64,000 bases of DNA from the NCBI GenBank assembly GCA_963781555.1, contig CAWAGB010000006.1, positions 1-64,000 of the forward strand. Direction: 5' to 3'. Position 1 is the first letter of the stretch. Each line of letters begins with the position of its first letter. This DNA comes from JAICQM01 sp963781555. Its GTDB lineage: Bacteria; Chloroflexota; Limnocylindria; QHBO01. Positions 1-9,065 of this stretch are shown piece by piece. The notes below the pieces were generated by a model. It searched no databases, was not told the origin of the DNA, and saw only the letters and a program-made list of their open reading frames with translations. The translations under genes were made by a program, and so were the position numbers.

Positions 1-96
1 GTCGGCTGGCGCCCCGCTCGAAATGCCAACAAGCGTCGTAATCACCGCGAAGGCACCGGCGCCGGCGGCGATCGTGAAACCCATGCGGCGACTCAT
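1..96 (-). CDS. N-terminus of a secreted protein (partial, runs off window start)
   Basis: A 32-codon open frame begins with ATG at 96 and reads leftward out of the window without a stop. It encodes two arginines, then a hydrophobic Ala/Gly/Val/Ile-rich stretch, then a Gly-Ala-Pro-Ala segment. That is the layout of a Sec signal peptide with a possible cleavage site near residue 30. The mature part is outside the window, so no function can be given. It is divergent to the secreted-protein gene starting at 231, and the 134 bp between them must hold both promoters. Confidence 0.45.
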   Translation of the reverse strand, partial: MSRRMGFTIAAGAGAFAVITTLVGISSGAPAD

Positions 97-230
97 CCCA
101 GCATGCTGGCATACGGCACGGGGCCTGGACACCCGGGATACCTCGGGCGAACACCGAGTGCCAGCACGGTGGCCCCGCCTACGGCGTGCTGCCTAGCGTT
201 GCCGCACCATTTCCTATCGGAGCCTGAACC

Positions 231-701
231 ATGATCCCGCGCAGCCTTGCTCGATCCGGAGCGATTGCCATCCTCCTCGGCCTGTTGAGCGTTGGTGCCG
301 TAGCCGCGGCCGGTCCCACGCGTGTCGCTGACGCGTACACCGATGTCTTTTTTGACGATTTCATCTATGAGCTCTGCGGCATCGAAACGTTCACCACCGT
401 TACCGAGCGCTGGACGCTCAAGGAGTTCCCCGATGGCTCGCAGATCCTCCACGTGAATCGGCGATTCGTGCCCGACGATCCGCGCCTCCCCGTCGAGGTC
501 GGCGCGGGGACCAGCTTCCTGGCTCCCGATGGCACGAAGACGGTAGTCGGGAAGCCTACCCAGCTCTTCTACGCCAATGGTGGGATTCGCATGCTCGACG
601 CCGGTCGCGTGATCTTCGGCCCTGGCGGCGACATCGTTTCCAGGCGTGGACACATCGAATCACTGGGGGTCGACCTTGCGCCGTTCTACTGCCCCGGCTG
701 A
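231..701 (+). CDS. Secreted protein of unknown function
   Basis: A 156-residue protein with a clear N-terminal signal peptide: basic residues, then a hydrophobic core ending in an Ala-Ala-Ala-Gly cleavage region near residue 27. The mature part is about 130 residues, soluble-looking, and rich in Asp, Phe and short beta-like segments. It has one cysteine near the middle and one three residues from the end, which could form a disulfide. I recognise no family. The ATG start has a weak GGAG about 10 nt upstream. It stands alone between a divergent secreted gene and a flavoenzyme gene, so context gives no role. Confidence 0.6.
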   Translation: MIPRSLARSGAIAILLGLLSVGAVAAAGPTRVADAYTDVFFDDFIYELCGIETFTTVTERWTLKEFPDGSQILHVNRRFVPDDPRLPVEVGAGTSFLAPDGTKTVVGKPTQLFYANGGIRMLDAGRVIFGPGGDIVSRRGHIESLGVDLAPFYCPG

Positions 702-838
702 AGGATGAGCTGAACCGGTTCACGCCGGTGCGGCGCCCGATCCGTGGTGCGATCGGGCGCCGCCGCGCGCGTGCGTTTCGATGGACAATGCGAGCCCAGC
801 ACTGCCTTGGAGACGGGCCGATTGGCCAGCGTGAACTG

Positions 839-2026
839 ATGCCGGACCGCTACGACGCCATCGTCATCGGCCTGGGCGGGATGGGCAGCGCCAGCGCCTA
901 CCACCTCGCGCGGCGGAACCACCGCGTCCTTGGGCTGGAGCAGTTCGACCAGGGGCATGAGCGCGGGTCGTCGCACGGGCTGACGCGAATCATCCGCCTC
1001 GCCTACCACGAGCACCCGTCATACGTGCCGCTGCTGCGGCGCAGCTACGAGCTGTGGCATGAGCTGGAGCAGCTGGCGGGGAAGGAGCTCCTCATCACGA
1101 CCGGGAGCCTGGAGGGCGGGCCGGAGGACGGGCCGATGTTCCGCGGCGCGCTCGAAGCAGCCGAGCTGCATGATCTGCCACACGAGGTACTCGACCTCGA
1201 CGACGTGGCGCGCCGCTTCCCCGTGTGGAAGGAGCTCGAGCCCGGGAGCAAGTACGTGCTCCAGCCGGACGGTGGCTTCCTGCTCGCCGAGGAGACGATG
1301 GCGGCGCACGTCGAGGCTGCCTCCGCGCACGGCGCCGAGCTGCACTGGGAGGAGCCGGTGAGCAGCTGGGAGCCGAGCGCGGACGGCGGGGTGACCGTCA
1401 CCACCGCGGCTGCGACCTACCACGCGGATCGGCTGGTGATCACCGCCGGCGCCTGGGCGCGTCAGCTCCTGCCGCGCCTCGCCGAGCTGGCGGTGCCGGA
1501 GCGCCAGGTGCTCGGCTGGTTCACCCCGCTGCGCCCCGAGCCGTTCACGGTGGGCCGCTTCCCGGTCTTCATCTTCGACGTCGCCGGCGAGAGCTGGTAC
1601 GGCTTCCCGACCCACGCGGGGCATGGCGTCAAGGTCGGCTGGTATCACCACTTCCGCGAGCCGATCGAGCCGGACGATCCGGACCGATCGACCACCCCGC
1701 GCGACGAGGAGGCGCTGCGCGCCTTCGTGGAGCGCCACCTGCCCGATGCCGCGGGGACCACCGAGATGCTCAAGGCGTGCATGTTCACCAACTCGCCCGA
1801 CGAGCACTTCATCATCGACCGCCTGCCCGATGCGCCGCAGGTGACGTTCGCCGCCGGCTTCTCCGGCCACGGCTACAAGTTCTGCAGCGTGGTCGGCGAG
1901 ATCTGCGCCGAGCTGGCGATCGACGGCGCCACGCGCCACGACATCGGTCTGTTTGCGCTTGGTCGCTTCGGTGTGGAAACGAATGTGGACAACTTGGTGG
2001 ATGAACCCCCTTCCGGGGGTGACTGA
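839..2026 (+). CDS. solA: Sarcosine oxidase / N-methyl-tryptophan oxidase family flavoenzyme
   Basis: A 395-residue FAD-dependent oxidase of the monomeric sarcosine oxidase/MTOX family. It oxidises N-methyl groups of secondary amines to formaldehyde, amine and H2O2. The Rossmann motif GLGGMG is at residues 11-16. Near Cys314 is the family signature KACMFTNSPDEHF, with the cysteine that links FAD covalently in MSOX/MTOX. The length matches the family (about 390). The open frame extends 37 codons further upstream, but those are Arg-rich and unlike the family; the ATG at 839 directly precedes the Rossmann strand. The substrate cannot be told from sequence: sarcosine, N-methyltryptophan, pipecolate and other amines are all possible. 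Confidence 0.85.
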   Translation: MPDRYDAIVIGLGGMGSASAYHLARRNHRVLGLEQFDQGHERGSSHGLTRIIRLAYHEHPSYVPLLRRSYELWHELEQLAGKELLITTGSLEGGPEDGPMFRGALEAAELHDLPHEVLDLDDVARRFPVWKELEPGSKYVLQPDGGFLLAEETMAAHVEAASAHGAELHWEEPVSSWEPSADGGVTVTTAAATYHADRLVITAGAWARQLLPRLAELAVPERQVLGWFTPLRPEPFTVGRFPVFIFDVAGESWYGFPTHAGHGVKVGWYHHFREPIEPDDPDRSTTPRDEEALRAFVERHLPDAAGTTEMLKACMFTNSPDEHFIIDRLPDAPQVTFAAGFSGHGYKFCSVVGEICAELAIDGATRHDIGLFALGRFGVETNVDNLVDEPPSGGD

Positions 2027-2106
2027 AGGCTTCTACGATGCCTGCCGACGCGTATCGTCGTCATTGCCATCATCCATCAATCGAATCACTGGGAGGCCCG
2101 CTGCAC

Positions 2107-2424
2107 ATGTCCGAGCGGTCCGGCGCCCCCGCCGAACGCCCACGCTCCGCGTCGCCGCGACGCGAGCATCCGTCGGCTGAGATCGCCGACTTCATCCGTC
2201 ACTGCCACCGTCGCCGAAGCGCGCATTGGCCCGAGATCTACGACGACATGTGCCTCGTGGCATCGCGTCGCGAGTTCAACGGCTGGGGCTACGACCAGCT
2301 TGCGACGCAGGGCGTGACGTTCACGCTCGGCGAGATGTCGCTGCTTGCTGCATGGGTCCGGGAGGTCCTCCCGGCCCGTTCCGAGCCGCCGATCGACGGC
2401 CGCCTGGCGGCGCTGCCCGCCTGA
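2107..2424 (+). CDS. Small conserved-looking protein, function unknown
   Basis: A 105-residue protein with a basic, disordered first 25 residues rich in Arg, Pro and Ser. A folded-looking segment follows, rich in His, Trp and Tyr, with HCHRRR and WPEIYDDM patches. Upstream in-frame codons exist, but the ATG at 2107 gives the more natural start. The compact C-terminal half resembles small proteins that bind nucleic acid or another protein. I cannot name a family. It converges on the gene ending at 2574. Confidence 0.45.
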   Translation: MSERSGAPAERPRSASPRREHPSAEIADFIRHCHRRRSAHWPEIYDDMCLVASRREFNGWGYDQLATQGVTFTLGEMSLLAAWVREVLPARSEPPIDGRLAALPA

Positions 2425-2497
2425 CCGATGGCCGCCGCGCGCCGGCGGCCGTGGTCCTGTAACCCTTCGTCGACCGCCTCCGCGGAATCGTGAGCGC

Positions 2498-2526
2498 GTG
2501 CCCGAAAGTTATCCACAATCGGGCAC
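2498..2526. terminator. Hairpin between convergent genes with a DnaA-box-like loop
   Basis: An 8-bp perfect stem (GTGCCCGA / TCGGGCAC) encloses a 13-nt loop containing TTATCCACA, a perfect match to the DnaA box consensus, at 2509-2517. A partial second match, GTCCACA, lies at 2542-2548. It sits between converging genes ending at 2424 and 2574, so a transcription-terminator role is the simplest reading. No T-run follows. Confidence 0.4.
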
Positions 2527-2573
2527 GGCGATCGTCCAGATGTCCACAATTCGGTGGGATGGAGGCGCGGTGC

Positions 2574-2876
2574 CTAGTAGGTGTGGCGCCTCGCCATCTC
2601 GCGTTCGACCATGCGCTCCATGACCATGTAGGTCTCGATTCGCCGGCGCAGCTCGTTGGCCTCCGGCGTGTAGAGGTGCACGTACTGCTGGAGCTGGAGC
2701 GACAGCTTGCGGCTCGTTATCCGCACGTGATCGAGGTTGCGACGCAGGAGGACCTGGTCCATGCGGCGCAGGTGCTCCTCGTTGAGCAGGTCCTCGTCGC
2801 GCATCAGGTCGCGATCCGACTCGATCTGCGGCGTCTGGAGCTGCGTGCGGGTGATGATGCGGTCGTCGTCGGTCAT
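2574..2876 (-). CDS. Small charged helical protein, unknown function
   Basis: A 100-residue protein, almost entirely charged and alpha-helical in composition: long runs of Glu, Arg, Gln and Leu, no cysteine, no signal peptide, no membrane segment. Leu spacing suggests an amphipathic coiled coil, for example LLNEEHLRRMDQVLLRRNL. The ATG at 2876 lies 10 nt downstream of a TATACT hexamer, which supports the start and predicts a leaderless transcript. No family recognised. It could be a small oligomeric or nucleoid-associated protein, but that is speculation. Confidence 0.5.
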   Translation of the reverse strand: MTDDDRIITRTQLQTPQIESDRDLMRDEDLLNEEHLRRMDQVLLRRNLDHVRITSRKLSLQLQQYVHLYTPEANELRRRIETYMVMERMVEREMARRHTY

Positions 2877-2886
2877 CGGTCCGCCG

Positions 2887-2892
2887 AGTATA
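2887..2892 (-). promoter_or_regulatory. -10 hexamer TATACT, leaderless spacing
   Basis: On the minus strand TATACT is followed by CGGCGGACCG and then the ATG at 2876, a 10-nt gap. This is too short for a leader with a ribosome binding site. Confidence 0.55.
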
Positions 2893-2909
2893 CCGATGCG
2901 CGGGCGGCG

Positions 2910-3550
2910 CTATCCGTGCCCGGTGGGGATCTCCAGCCAGCCCTCGCGCAGCGCGCGCGTCGCCAGCTCGGTGCGTGACGCCACGCCGTGGCGCTCGAAG
3001 AGGCGCCGCAGGTGGGACTCCACCGTCTTGGGCGCCATGCCGAGCCGAGTCGCGGTCTCGTCGTTCGAGAGGCCGTCGACCACGGCGGCCACCACGTCGC
3101 GCTCGCGCGCGGTGAGCGGGGCTGCCCCGGACGCCGGGTCGCACGCCGTACGCCAGGCGGCCGGCGGCGGCAGAGCGGATCGCGTCCAGCAGCTCGGCGA
3201 TGGGAGCAGTCTTCGAGGACGTAGCCGGCTCGCGCCGAGGCGCAGCGCGGCGTCGACGTACTGCGGGTAGTCGTACGAGGTCACCACCACGACCGCGGGG
3301 AGTGGCGTGTCGCCCGCCTTCTCCTGCAGCGCGCGCAGCCCGAAGTCGGTGCCGAGGCGCAGGTCGAGGAGCAGGACGTCGACCGCGGCGCGGCATCCAG
3401 GAGTGGAAGCGCCTCGTCGAGATCGCCGCCGTGCCGATGAGCGTCATGTCGTCGGCGCGCTCGATGATCGCGGCCGTGCCGGCGCGGACGACCGGGTGGT
3501 CATCGACGATGGCGACCCGGATCGGCGTCGCGCGAGGTGCCGGTGGTCAC
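2910..3550 (-). CDS. NarL/LuxR-type response regulator, frameshifted
   Basis: Reading across three frames reconstructs a typical two-domain regulator of about 213 residues. The receiver domain has VAIVDDHPVVRAGT at its start, a DLRLGTDFG-like phospho-acceptor segment, then VVVTSYDYPQYVDAALRLGA. The C-terminal LuxR helix-turn-helix has LTARERDVVAAVVDGLSND and KTVESHLRRLFERHGV. The GTG start at 3550 overlaps the kinase stop (GTGA), so the two genes are translationally coupled. At least four frame changes lie between about 3130 and 3530, for example near 3230 and 3390. Protein sequence is conserved on either side of each break, which favours sequencing indels over a decayed gene. Confidence 0.7.
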
Positions 3551-5855
3551 TGCGGCCGCCACTCCAGGCCGACGTGCGTGCCACCGGTCGGCCAGCGCCC
3601 GGACGTTGAGCAGCGCCCCGATCTGCTCCGCGCGCTGCTGCATGTTGGCCATGCCCAGGTGGCCGCTCGGCCAGGGCGGCCGGCGGCGGCCTTGGGTCGA
3701 TGCCCGGGCCGGCGTCGTCAACGGTGAGCGACACGTGGCCGGCCTCGTCGACGTGGTAGCGCACCGTGATGGGTGCCTTGCCGTGTTTGACGGCATTGGC
3801 GAGCGCCTCCTGCGCGACACGGAACACCGCGAGCTCGACGGCGCTCGGGGGGCGCGAGGGATCGGCCCGCTCGAGGCGCACCTCGCCGCCGGCCATCGGT
3901 CGGACGCGGGCGACCAGCCATTCCAGCGCCGGGCCGGCGCCGAGGTCGTCGAGCAGCGGCAGGCGCAGGTCGGAGGTGATGCCGCGCAGTCGCGTGGCGA
4001 TGCCGCGGGCCAGCTCGGCACCGTCCGCGTCACCCGCCTCGTCGAGGCGTCGCACCAGACCGGTGAGCTCCTGGAGCGCGTCGTCGTGGAGGTCCGCGGC
4101 GAGACGCGCGCGCTCCTGCTCGGCTGCCGCAACGGCGAGGTCGAGCTGCTGCTGGGTACGCTGCACGAAGCCGACGAGCGGCGCGAGCGTGAAGCGGCGC
4201 CACACGACCAGGGCCACGAACCAGCCCAGGAGCAGCAGGACGCCGGAGCCGGTGACCATCTCGGCCATCGCGACACCTGGTGTCAGGGCCACGGCGAGCG
4301 TCTCGAGACGCCCGGTCATCGTCCCGTCGCCGGGCGCCCTCGTGCCGAAGGCGAGCGAGATGCCCGGGACAAGCGGCACGAGGCTGCTGAGGGCCAGGGT
4401 GCCGTTGCCCCAGTCCTGGGTGCCCTGGAAGACGGCGAAGGCGGCGAGCAGGGCCGCTGCCACGAAGTGCCGATTGCGCCACGCCGGGTCCGGGTGGCGC
4501 CACGCCAGGGCATGTGCCACGACGAGCGCGGCCGCGGTCGGGAGCAGGATGGCCATGCTCCGCGACGGCTCGTACCCGGCGAACATGATCGGGACACCGA
4601 CGGCCACGCCAACCGGGACCGCGAACGAGGTCCAGGCCGGCCCCAGGAAGCCACCCCGCAGCGCGTAGCCGGCCAGCACGGCCGCACCCAGCCCGGCCAG
4701 CAGCGGGAACGTGTCAGACCCGCTGGCGGACATCAGCACGGCCGCGCCCGCGATGAGGAAGGCGACGACATCGCGTCGCTCGCGCGTCACCGGATCGTCC
4801 GCCACCGGCGCCGCGGGTGGGACATCGGCACCGGTCCAGCCGCGCAGACGCATGGATAGGCCATGCAGACGCTCCAGCGGCAGCAGCTGCCACCCGATCA
4901 GCCCGCCGACCAGCATCGCCGCCCCGACGTTCCACTGTGTGCCGAGGACGGTGACGGCGGCCACGCCGGGGATGAAGCCTAGGGACAGGTGCGACGTCCG
5001 CTCGCGCCAACCACCGCTGGCGAGGCCCACCGTGGCGGCCGGAATCAGCGCGATGGCGATGATGAGCGGGATGATCTGCGCGCTCTCGGCGGAGCCGAGC
5101 AACGTCTGGCTCATGTGCTGGCCGACCACGATGACGGTCACGCCGGTGGCGACGAGCGCGGCCGCCAGGCTGATGCGGCGCCACGACGGATCCGGATGCT
5201 GGCGTGCGATGCCGAGGCCCACCACCAGGGCGGCCAGCGCCGGCACGAGGTAGCCGGCCGCGATGCCCTGCGCGGTGCCGGCATAGACCACCGGCAACAT
5301 GACGAAGGGGATTGCCGTCGCTACCCCCAGCGGCACCGCCTCGCGCCGGCCGAGTGCTCCCGCCGCCCCGAGATGGAGCGCCAGCCACACCCCGGCTCCG
5401 ATGAGCAGCCCGGTGAGCACTCCCCACACACTGTGATCCAGGCGCCACTCCCAGTCGGCGCGATGGAGCTGACTCGTGACCGCATAGCCACCGTCGTACC
5501 CTGGCTCGTAGCCACCCTCTTCGAACCCGATCCAGATCCAGTCGATCGCCTGCTCCTCCACCGCACGCGTCGGCGGGTGGAGCGCGCCGTCCTCGCTGGC
5601 CGGCCACCGAATGGCCGGTGCCGTCGGGATGTCCCGGCCGTCGGTGGTCCACAGCTGGAGGACCTGTGCGCCGGGCATAACGTACTGCTGCCCGGCGATG
5701 CCGTCCGGCGTCACGTCGGACACGTAGACGCCCCCGTCCCGCTCCTCGAGACGCAGCCCAAGGTCGACGCGGCCGTTGGTCCAGACCAGCGCGCTCGACA
5801 GGATCGCGCCGGCGAGGATCGCCAGGGACAGCCAGGCATGGCGGGGAAGCGACAT
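3547..5855 (-). CDS. Multi-pass membrane sensor histidine kinase (NarL-partner type), frameshifted at the 3' end
   Basis: About 770 residues. A signal-anchor helix and an extracytoplasmic segment of about 120 residues come first, then a long region with more than twelve hydrophobic helices. A HisKA_3 dimerisation domain follows, with phospho-acceptor His in ARLAADLHDDALQEL. Last is a HATPase_c domain with N-box RVAQEALANAVKHG and G1 box DDAGPGID. The ATG at 5855 lies 6 nt after a TACCGT hexamer. Two frame changes near 3590 and 3680 are needed to reach the natural end, GGTHVGLEWRPQ-stop at 3547. It phosphorylates the adjoining regulator; the sensed signal is unknown. The membrane part is unusually long for this kinase class. 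Confidence 0.75.
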
Positions 5856-5988
5856 GCCGCGACGGTAGCGAGGGTCCGGGCGCACCGGTATGGGTCGAAA
5901 CCCGCAACGCGACTGCGGGGTGTCACCGATGGTGGCGGTCCCGATGCGCGACCAGCATCGGTCCATCACGCACGCCGAGGTTGGACCG

Positions 5989-6084
5989 ATGCAGACCCTT
6001 CGCGCCTCCGCGGTCGCACTGCCCTTCGTGGGTCTCGCGGCCTTCGTCTATGTCCTCTCGCTGCTGGTGGGCAGCGTCCGATGA
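5989..6084 (+). CDS. 31-residue single-pass membrane protein
   Basis: A small frame from ATG 5989 encodes a short polar start and one hydrophobic helix (ALPFVGLAAFVYVLSLLVG). Its TGA overlaps the ATG of the ABC ATPase gene (ATGA at 6081-6084), so the two are probably translated together. It may be an accessory subunit of the ABC-2 exporter or only a translational leader. There is no homology I can name. Confidence 0.45.
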   Translation: MQTLRASAVALPFVGLAAFVYVLSLLVGSVR

Positions 6085-6924
6085 CGGACGCGACGCCCGT
6101 CCTCGAGGCCCGTGGGCTGGCCAAGCGCTACCGGCGCGGGGTCTGGGCCCTGGGGGGAATCGACCTCGCCATTCCGTCCGGCGGAGTGACCGCCCTGGTG
6201 GGCCCCAACGCGGCCGGCAAGTCGACGCTCATCAAGACATGGGTCGGGTTCGAAAAGCCGACCCGTGGCGCCGCAGCGGTGCTCGGGCTCGACCCGTGGC
6301 GCCAGCGTTCACGCGCGCTGCAGCAGCTCGGGTACGTGCCCCAGTCGCCGGCGCTGTACGACGGGCTGAGCGTCGAGGACCACCTCGACCTGGCCGTCCA
6401 GCTGCGGCGCGGGTTCGACCGGGGCGCGGCGCGGGCGCGGCTCGACCAGCTGGGGATCCCGCGTGCGGCGGGCGCGCGGTCGCTCTCCGGCGGGCAGCAG
6501 GCGCAGGTGGCGCTGGCCCTGGCCCTCGGCACGCGCGCCCCGATCCTGCTCCTCGACGAGCCGCTGGCCTCGCTCGACCCGCTGGCGCGCCGCGAGTTCC
6601 TCCACGTCGTTACCGACGCGGTGCGCACCGACGGCACGACGGTGCTGCTCTCCTCGCACATCGTCACCGACGTCGAGCAGGCATGTGACCGTCTGATCGT
6701 GCTCGGTGTGGGGCGCGTGCTCCTGCACGAGACGGTGGCGACCGCCCTCGCCCGCCACGCGGTGCGAGGCGGAACGGTCGATGGAGCGGTGGCCACGTTC
6801 GCCGGGCACGATGGGCAACCGGTATCCCTGCGTCGCCGGGACGGGGGAGCGCGGCGCGACGCTGGAGGAGGTGGTGCTCGGCTATCTGGCCTCCGCCCGC
6901 GAGAGCGTGGGAGCGGCGGCGTGA
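6081..6924 (+). CDS. ABC-2 type exporter ATP-binding protein (one frameshift near the 3' end)
   Basis: About 281 residues, the ATPase of a drug/lipid/antibiotic-type ABC-2 exporter. Walker A is GPNAAGKST, the signature is LSGGQQAQVALALALG, and Walker B is APILLLDEPLASLDP followed by the H-loop LSSHIV. After about 6825 the conserved ending (GATLEEVVLGYLASARE) is in the +1 frame, so one base is gained or lost in about 6800-6835. The real stop is TGA at 6922-6924, overlapping the GTG of the permease. Substrate unknown. Confidence 0.8.
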
Positions 6925-7922
6925 GCGGCGCGCTGACGTGGGTCCGCCTGTCGTTCCGGCAGCAGCGCTGGGAGCTGATCCTGGTCGCGGTCGGCGTCGC
7001 GCTGACGGCGACCGCCATGCTGTGGTTCGCCCAGCAGCTGCGCGACCTGACGGTCGCCAATCCAGCGTGCGCTGGCGGCGACACGCTGGTCGCGGGCTGC
7101 GAAGCCATCGGCGAGCGGATCTCCGAAACGCGCGACACCGCCACCCGCCTGCTCTACCTCTCGTTCGCCGCGCCGTTCGGGATGGGCGTCCTGCTCGGCG
7201 GCCCGCTGGTGGCCCGCGAGATCGAGGGCCGCACCGCGCAGCTGGCGTGGACCCTCGCGCCATCGCGCGTCAGCTGGCTGCTCCGGCGGATCGCCTTCGT
7301 GGCGCTCTTCGCGCTGCTGGCGCTCGGGTGCTGGCGGTGGCCAGCGAGCTGCTCAGCGCGGCGCTGGCACCGGGCGTCGATTTCGCCCACGACTTCCAGT
7401 GGATCGGGCGGCGCGGGTGGCTGCGTCGTGGCGCGCGGCGTCGGCGCGCTGGGGATCGGTCTGGTGGTGGGAGCGGCCCTCGGCCGGGTGCTGCCGGCCA
7501 TCCTCGCCGCGGCCCTGCTGATCGCCCTGGCCTTCACCGGGGTCAGCCTCCTCCAGGACCGATGGCTGGAGAGCGTGGCGGTGACCACCCGCACCGACCC
7601 GGCGACCGGCATGTTCGAGGATCCGGCCCCCGGCGCGCTGTACGTCGGGGCGGGGATCGAGACGGCTGACGGGACCACGTACACCTGGGAGGAGGCGAGC
7701 GCGCGCGGCCTCGAGGCGAGCTACATCGACGAGCATGGCGAGGTGTTCGCCTCGGAGGCCGACATGCGTGCGGGGCGAGGGCTGGGCCACGACATCCAGT
7801 TCGTCGTGCCTGGATCCCGCTACCCGGAGGCAGTGGGCCGCGAGGCGGCCGTGTCGCTGGGGATCGGCGCGCTCACCCTCGGCGGCGCCGCGTTGCTCGT
7901 CAGGCGGCGACGGCCGGCCTGA
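6921..7922 (+). CDS. ABC-2 type exporter permease (two compensating frameshifts)
   Basis: A GTG start at 6921 gives a protein of about 333 residues. A hydrophobic helix lies near residue 25, then an extracytoplasmic loop with two Cys (ACAGG...VAGCEAIG), a cluster of helices around LLYLSFAAPFGMGVLLGG, further helices around 7440-7560, an extracytoplasmic domain, and a final helix. Between about 7330 and 7430 the main frame is nonsense; the neighbouring frame reads VLAVASELLSAALAPGVDFAH, a convincing membrane/loop sequence. This indicates two compensating indels. It pairs with the ATPase just upstream. Confidence 0.7.
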   Translation: MSGALTWVRLSFRQQRWELILVAVGVALTATAMLWFAQQLRDLTVANPACAGGDTLVAGCEAIGERISETRDTATRLLYLSFAAPFGMGVLLGGPLVAREIEGRTAQLAWTLAPSRVSWLLRRIAFVALFALLALGCWRWPASCSARRWHRASISPTTSSGSGGAGGCVVARGVGALGIGLVVGAALGRVLPAILAAALLIALAFTGVSLLQDRWLESVAVTTRTDPATGMFEDPAPGALYVGAGIETADGTTYTWEEASARGLEASYIDEHGEVFASEADMRAGRGLGHDIQFVVPGSRYPEAVGREAAVSLGIGALTLGGAALLVRRRRPA

Positions 7923-7950
7923 GCTCGGCGGGTCGGGCATCATCGGGGGC

Positions 7951-8334
7951 ATGGACGGCCACGCATGGGATCCCGAGCTCCTCGCCCTGATCGACCAGGA
8001 AGCCGAAGTCGACATCGACACAACGGCCGCGGATGGGGCGACACACCGCGCCACGATCTGGGCGGTGGTTGCAGCCGGTGACGTGTTCATCCGCTCGTGG
8101 AAGGGGGATCGCGGACGTTGGTATCGGGAGATCCGCGAACGGCCCGAGGCGGTGCTGCATGTCGCAGGGCGAGCGGTTCGGGTCCGGGCGGAGGCGGCGA
8201 CGGATCCGGCGAGCATCGAGCTGGTCAGCGATGGCCTGACCGCCAAGTACGGGCGCCGCTCGCCGGAATCCACGGCGGGGATGCTGCTGCCGGCCACGCT
8301 CCCCACCACGCTGCGCGTCGTGCGGGCCGGCTGA
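7951..8334 (+). CDS. DUF2255 family protein
   Basis: A 127-residue soluble protein matching the general pattern of DUF2255. It has an N-terminal helix, then a beta-barrel core with TIWAVVAAGDVFIRSW (family pattern: TIWvVrvgdelYVRS), then RGRWYREIRE, and a late AKYG motif. The fold is expected to resemble the pyridoxamine-oxidase/flavin-reductase split barrel, and F420 or flavin binding has been proposed for relatives. No catalytic residues can be assigned. It starts 28 bp after the ABC permease and could be cotranscribed with it. Confidence 0.6.
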   Translation: MDGHAWDPELLALIDQEAEVDIDTTAADGATHRATIWAVVAAGDVFIRSWKGDRGRWYREIRERPEAVLHVAGRAVRVRAEAATDPASIELVSDGLTAKYGRRSPESTAGMLLPATLPTTLRVVRAG

Positions 8335-8375
8335 GCGGTGGCGCGGGCCGCGGCGACTTGTTACCGTCTCGGCGG

Positions 8376-8452
8376 GTCCCCGTAGCTCAGCGGATCAGAG
8401 CAGCGGTTTTCTAAACCGCCGGTCGCAGGTTCGAATCCTGCCGGGGACGCCA
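8376..8452 (+). tRNA. tRNA-Arg (anticodon TCT), CCA encoded
   Basis: A 77-nt cloverleaf. The acceptor stem GTCCCCG pairs with CGGGGAC and the D-arm contains GCTCAGCGGATCAGAGC. The anticodon stem GCGGTT/ACCGC carries the loop TTCTAAA with anticodon TCT. The T-arm is GCAGG-TTCGAAT-CCTGC. The 3' CCA is encoded. The last 41 nt are repeated at 9534-9574, marking a site-specific integration target. Confidence 0.93.
8412..8452 (+). repeat. Attachment-site half (attL-like) in the tRNA-Arg 3' end
   Basis: These 41 bp run from the anticodon loop through the encoded CCA. They are repeated without mismatch at 9534-9574, while bases on both sides differ. Confidence 0.75.
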
Positions 8453-8539
8453 GATTTCTGAGCACGAACACGGCCTTCGGAGCAGTCCCGAGGGCCGTCG
8501 TCATGGCCGGTTGACCAACACGTTGACCAACATGGCCCG

Positions 8540-8545
8540 TAGACT
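8540..8545 (+). promoter_or_regulatory. -10 hexamer TAGACT, leaderless spacing
   Basis: TAGACT followed by CGGGTCG and then ATG at 8553 (7-nt gap). This decides the start of the downstream gene over the in-frame TTG at 8511 and ATG at 8532. Confidence 0.5.
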
Positions 8546-8552
8546 CGGGTCG

Positions 8553-9065
8553 ATGACCACCGAGGGCTACATCGCCGTCACGATCGCGGTGCTGGCCGCA
8601 GTCGTCGGAGGGGTGGCCCTCCGCCGCGCCCGCCATGCCTCTCGCCCGGATGAAGGGCAGTCACCGACGACGGCGCCGGGGGAGACCGGGACGCTCGATC
8701 CATTGGCCGTGCCCGGTGCTCGTCGCAGGCCCTTGTCGCCCGCCGCCGCCCGAGCGCCGTTGGGCCGACTGGTGGAGCCATGGGCCGAAATCTTGCCCGA
8801 TACGCTGGCCATGTTTGAGGATGAGTTGCAGCGGGAACTCGCCCCCGATCACGTCCTGTACAACGAACGGGTGCGCTTCGTTGGCCGCCGCTACGACCGC
8901 GACGACTTCCTGCTGTCGTTGGACGGTGACCGCTGGGCCGTTGTCCACCTGACCTTCAGGGGAGGGCAGGAGGTGAACGCCCATTGGCCGCTATGCGAGT
9001 TGTACAAGTCCCGCCAGGCGATAATCGAGCGCCTGCGCTACGACAGCGCCGAGTTCCTCGCCTAG
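8553..9065 (+). CDS. Membrane-anchored protein of unknown function within the tRNA island
   Basis: A 170-residue protein. One N-terminal membrane helix (residues 5-22, YIAVTIAVLAAVVGGVAL) is followed by a Pro/Ala/Arg-rich linker. A soluble C-terminal domain comes last, rich in Asp, Trp and aromatic residues, including HVLYNERVRFVGRRYDRDDF and WAVVHLTFRG. I recognise no family. The start was chosen because TAGACT lies 7 nt upstream. Its TAG stop shares a CTAG with the stop of the convergent integrase fragment. It is probably cargo of the degraded element. Confidence 0.55.
   Translation: MTTEGYIAVTIAVLAAVVGGVALRRARHASRPDEGQSPTTAPGETGTLDPLAVPGARRRPLSPAAARAPLGRLVEPWAEILPDTLAMFEDELQRELAPDHVLYNERVRFVGRRYDRDDFLLSLDGDRWAVVHLTFRGGQEVNAHWPLCELYKSRQAIIERLRYDSAEFLA

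Noticed and set aside
2498..2573. Possible replication origin because of a DnaA box
   Set aside because: One perfect and one partial box only, no AT-rich unwinding region, and no dnaA/dnaN/parAB genes nearby.
4989..6080. Long plus-strand open frame leading into the ABC-2 ATPase frame
   Set aside because: It is antisense to the histidine kinase and carries no recognisable domain. The ATPase homology begins only at ATG 6081.
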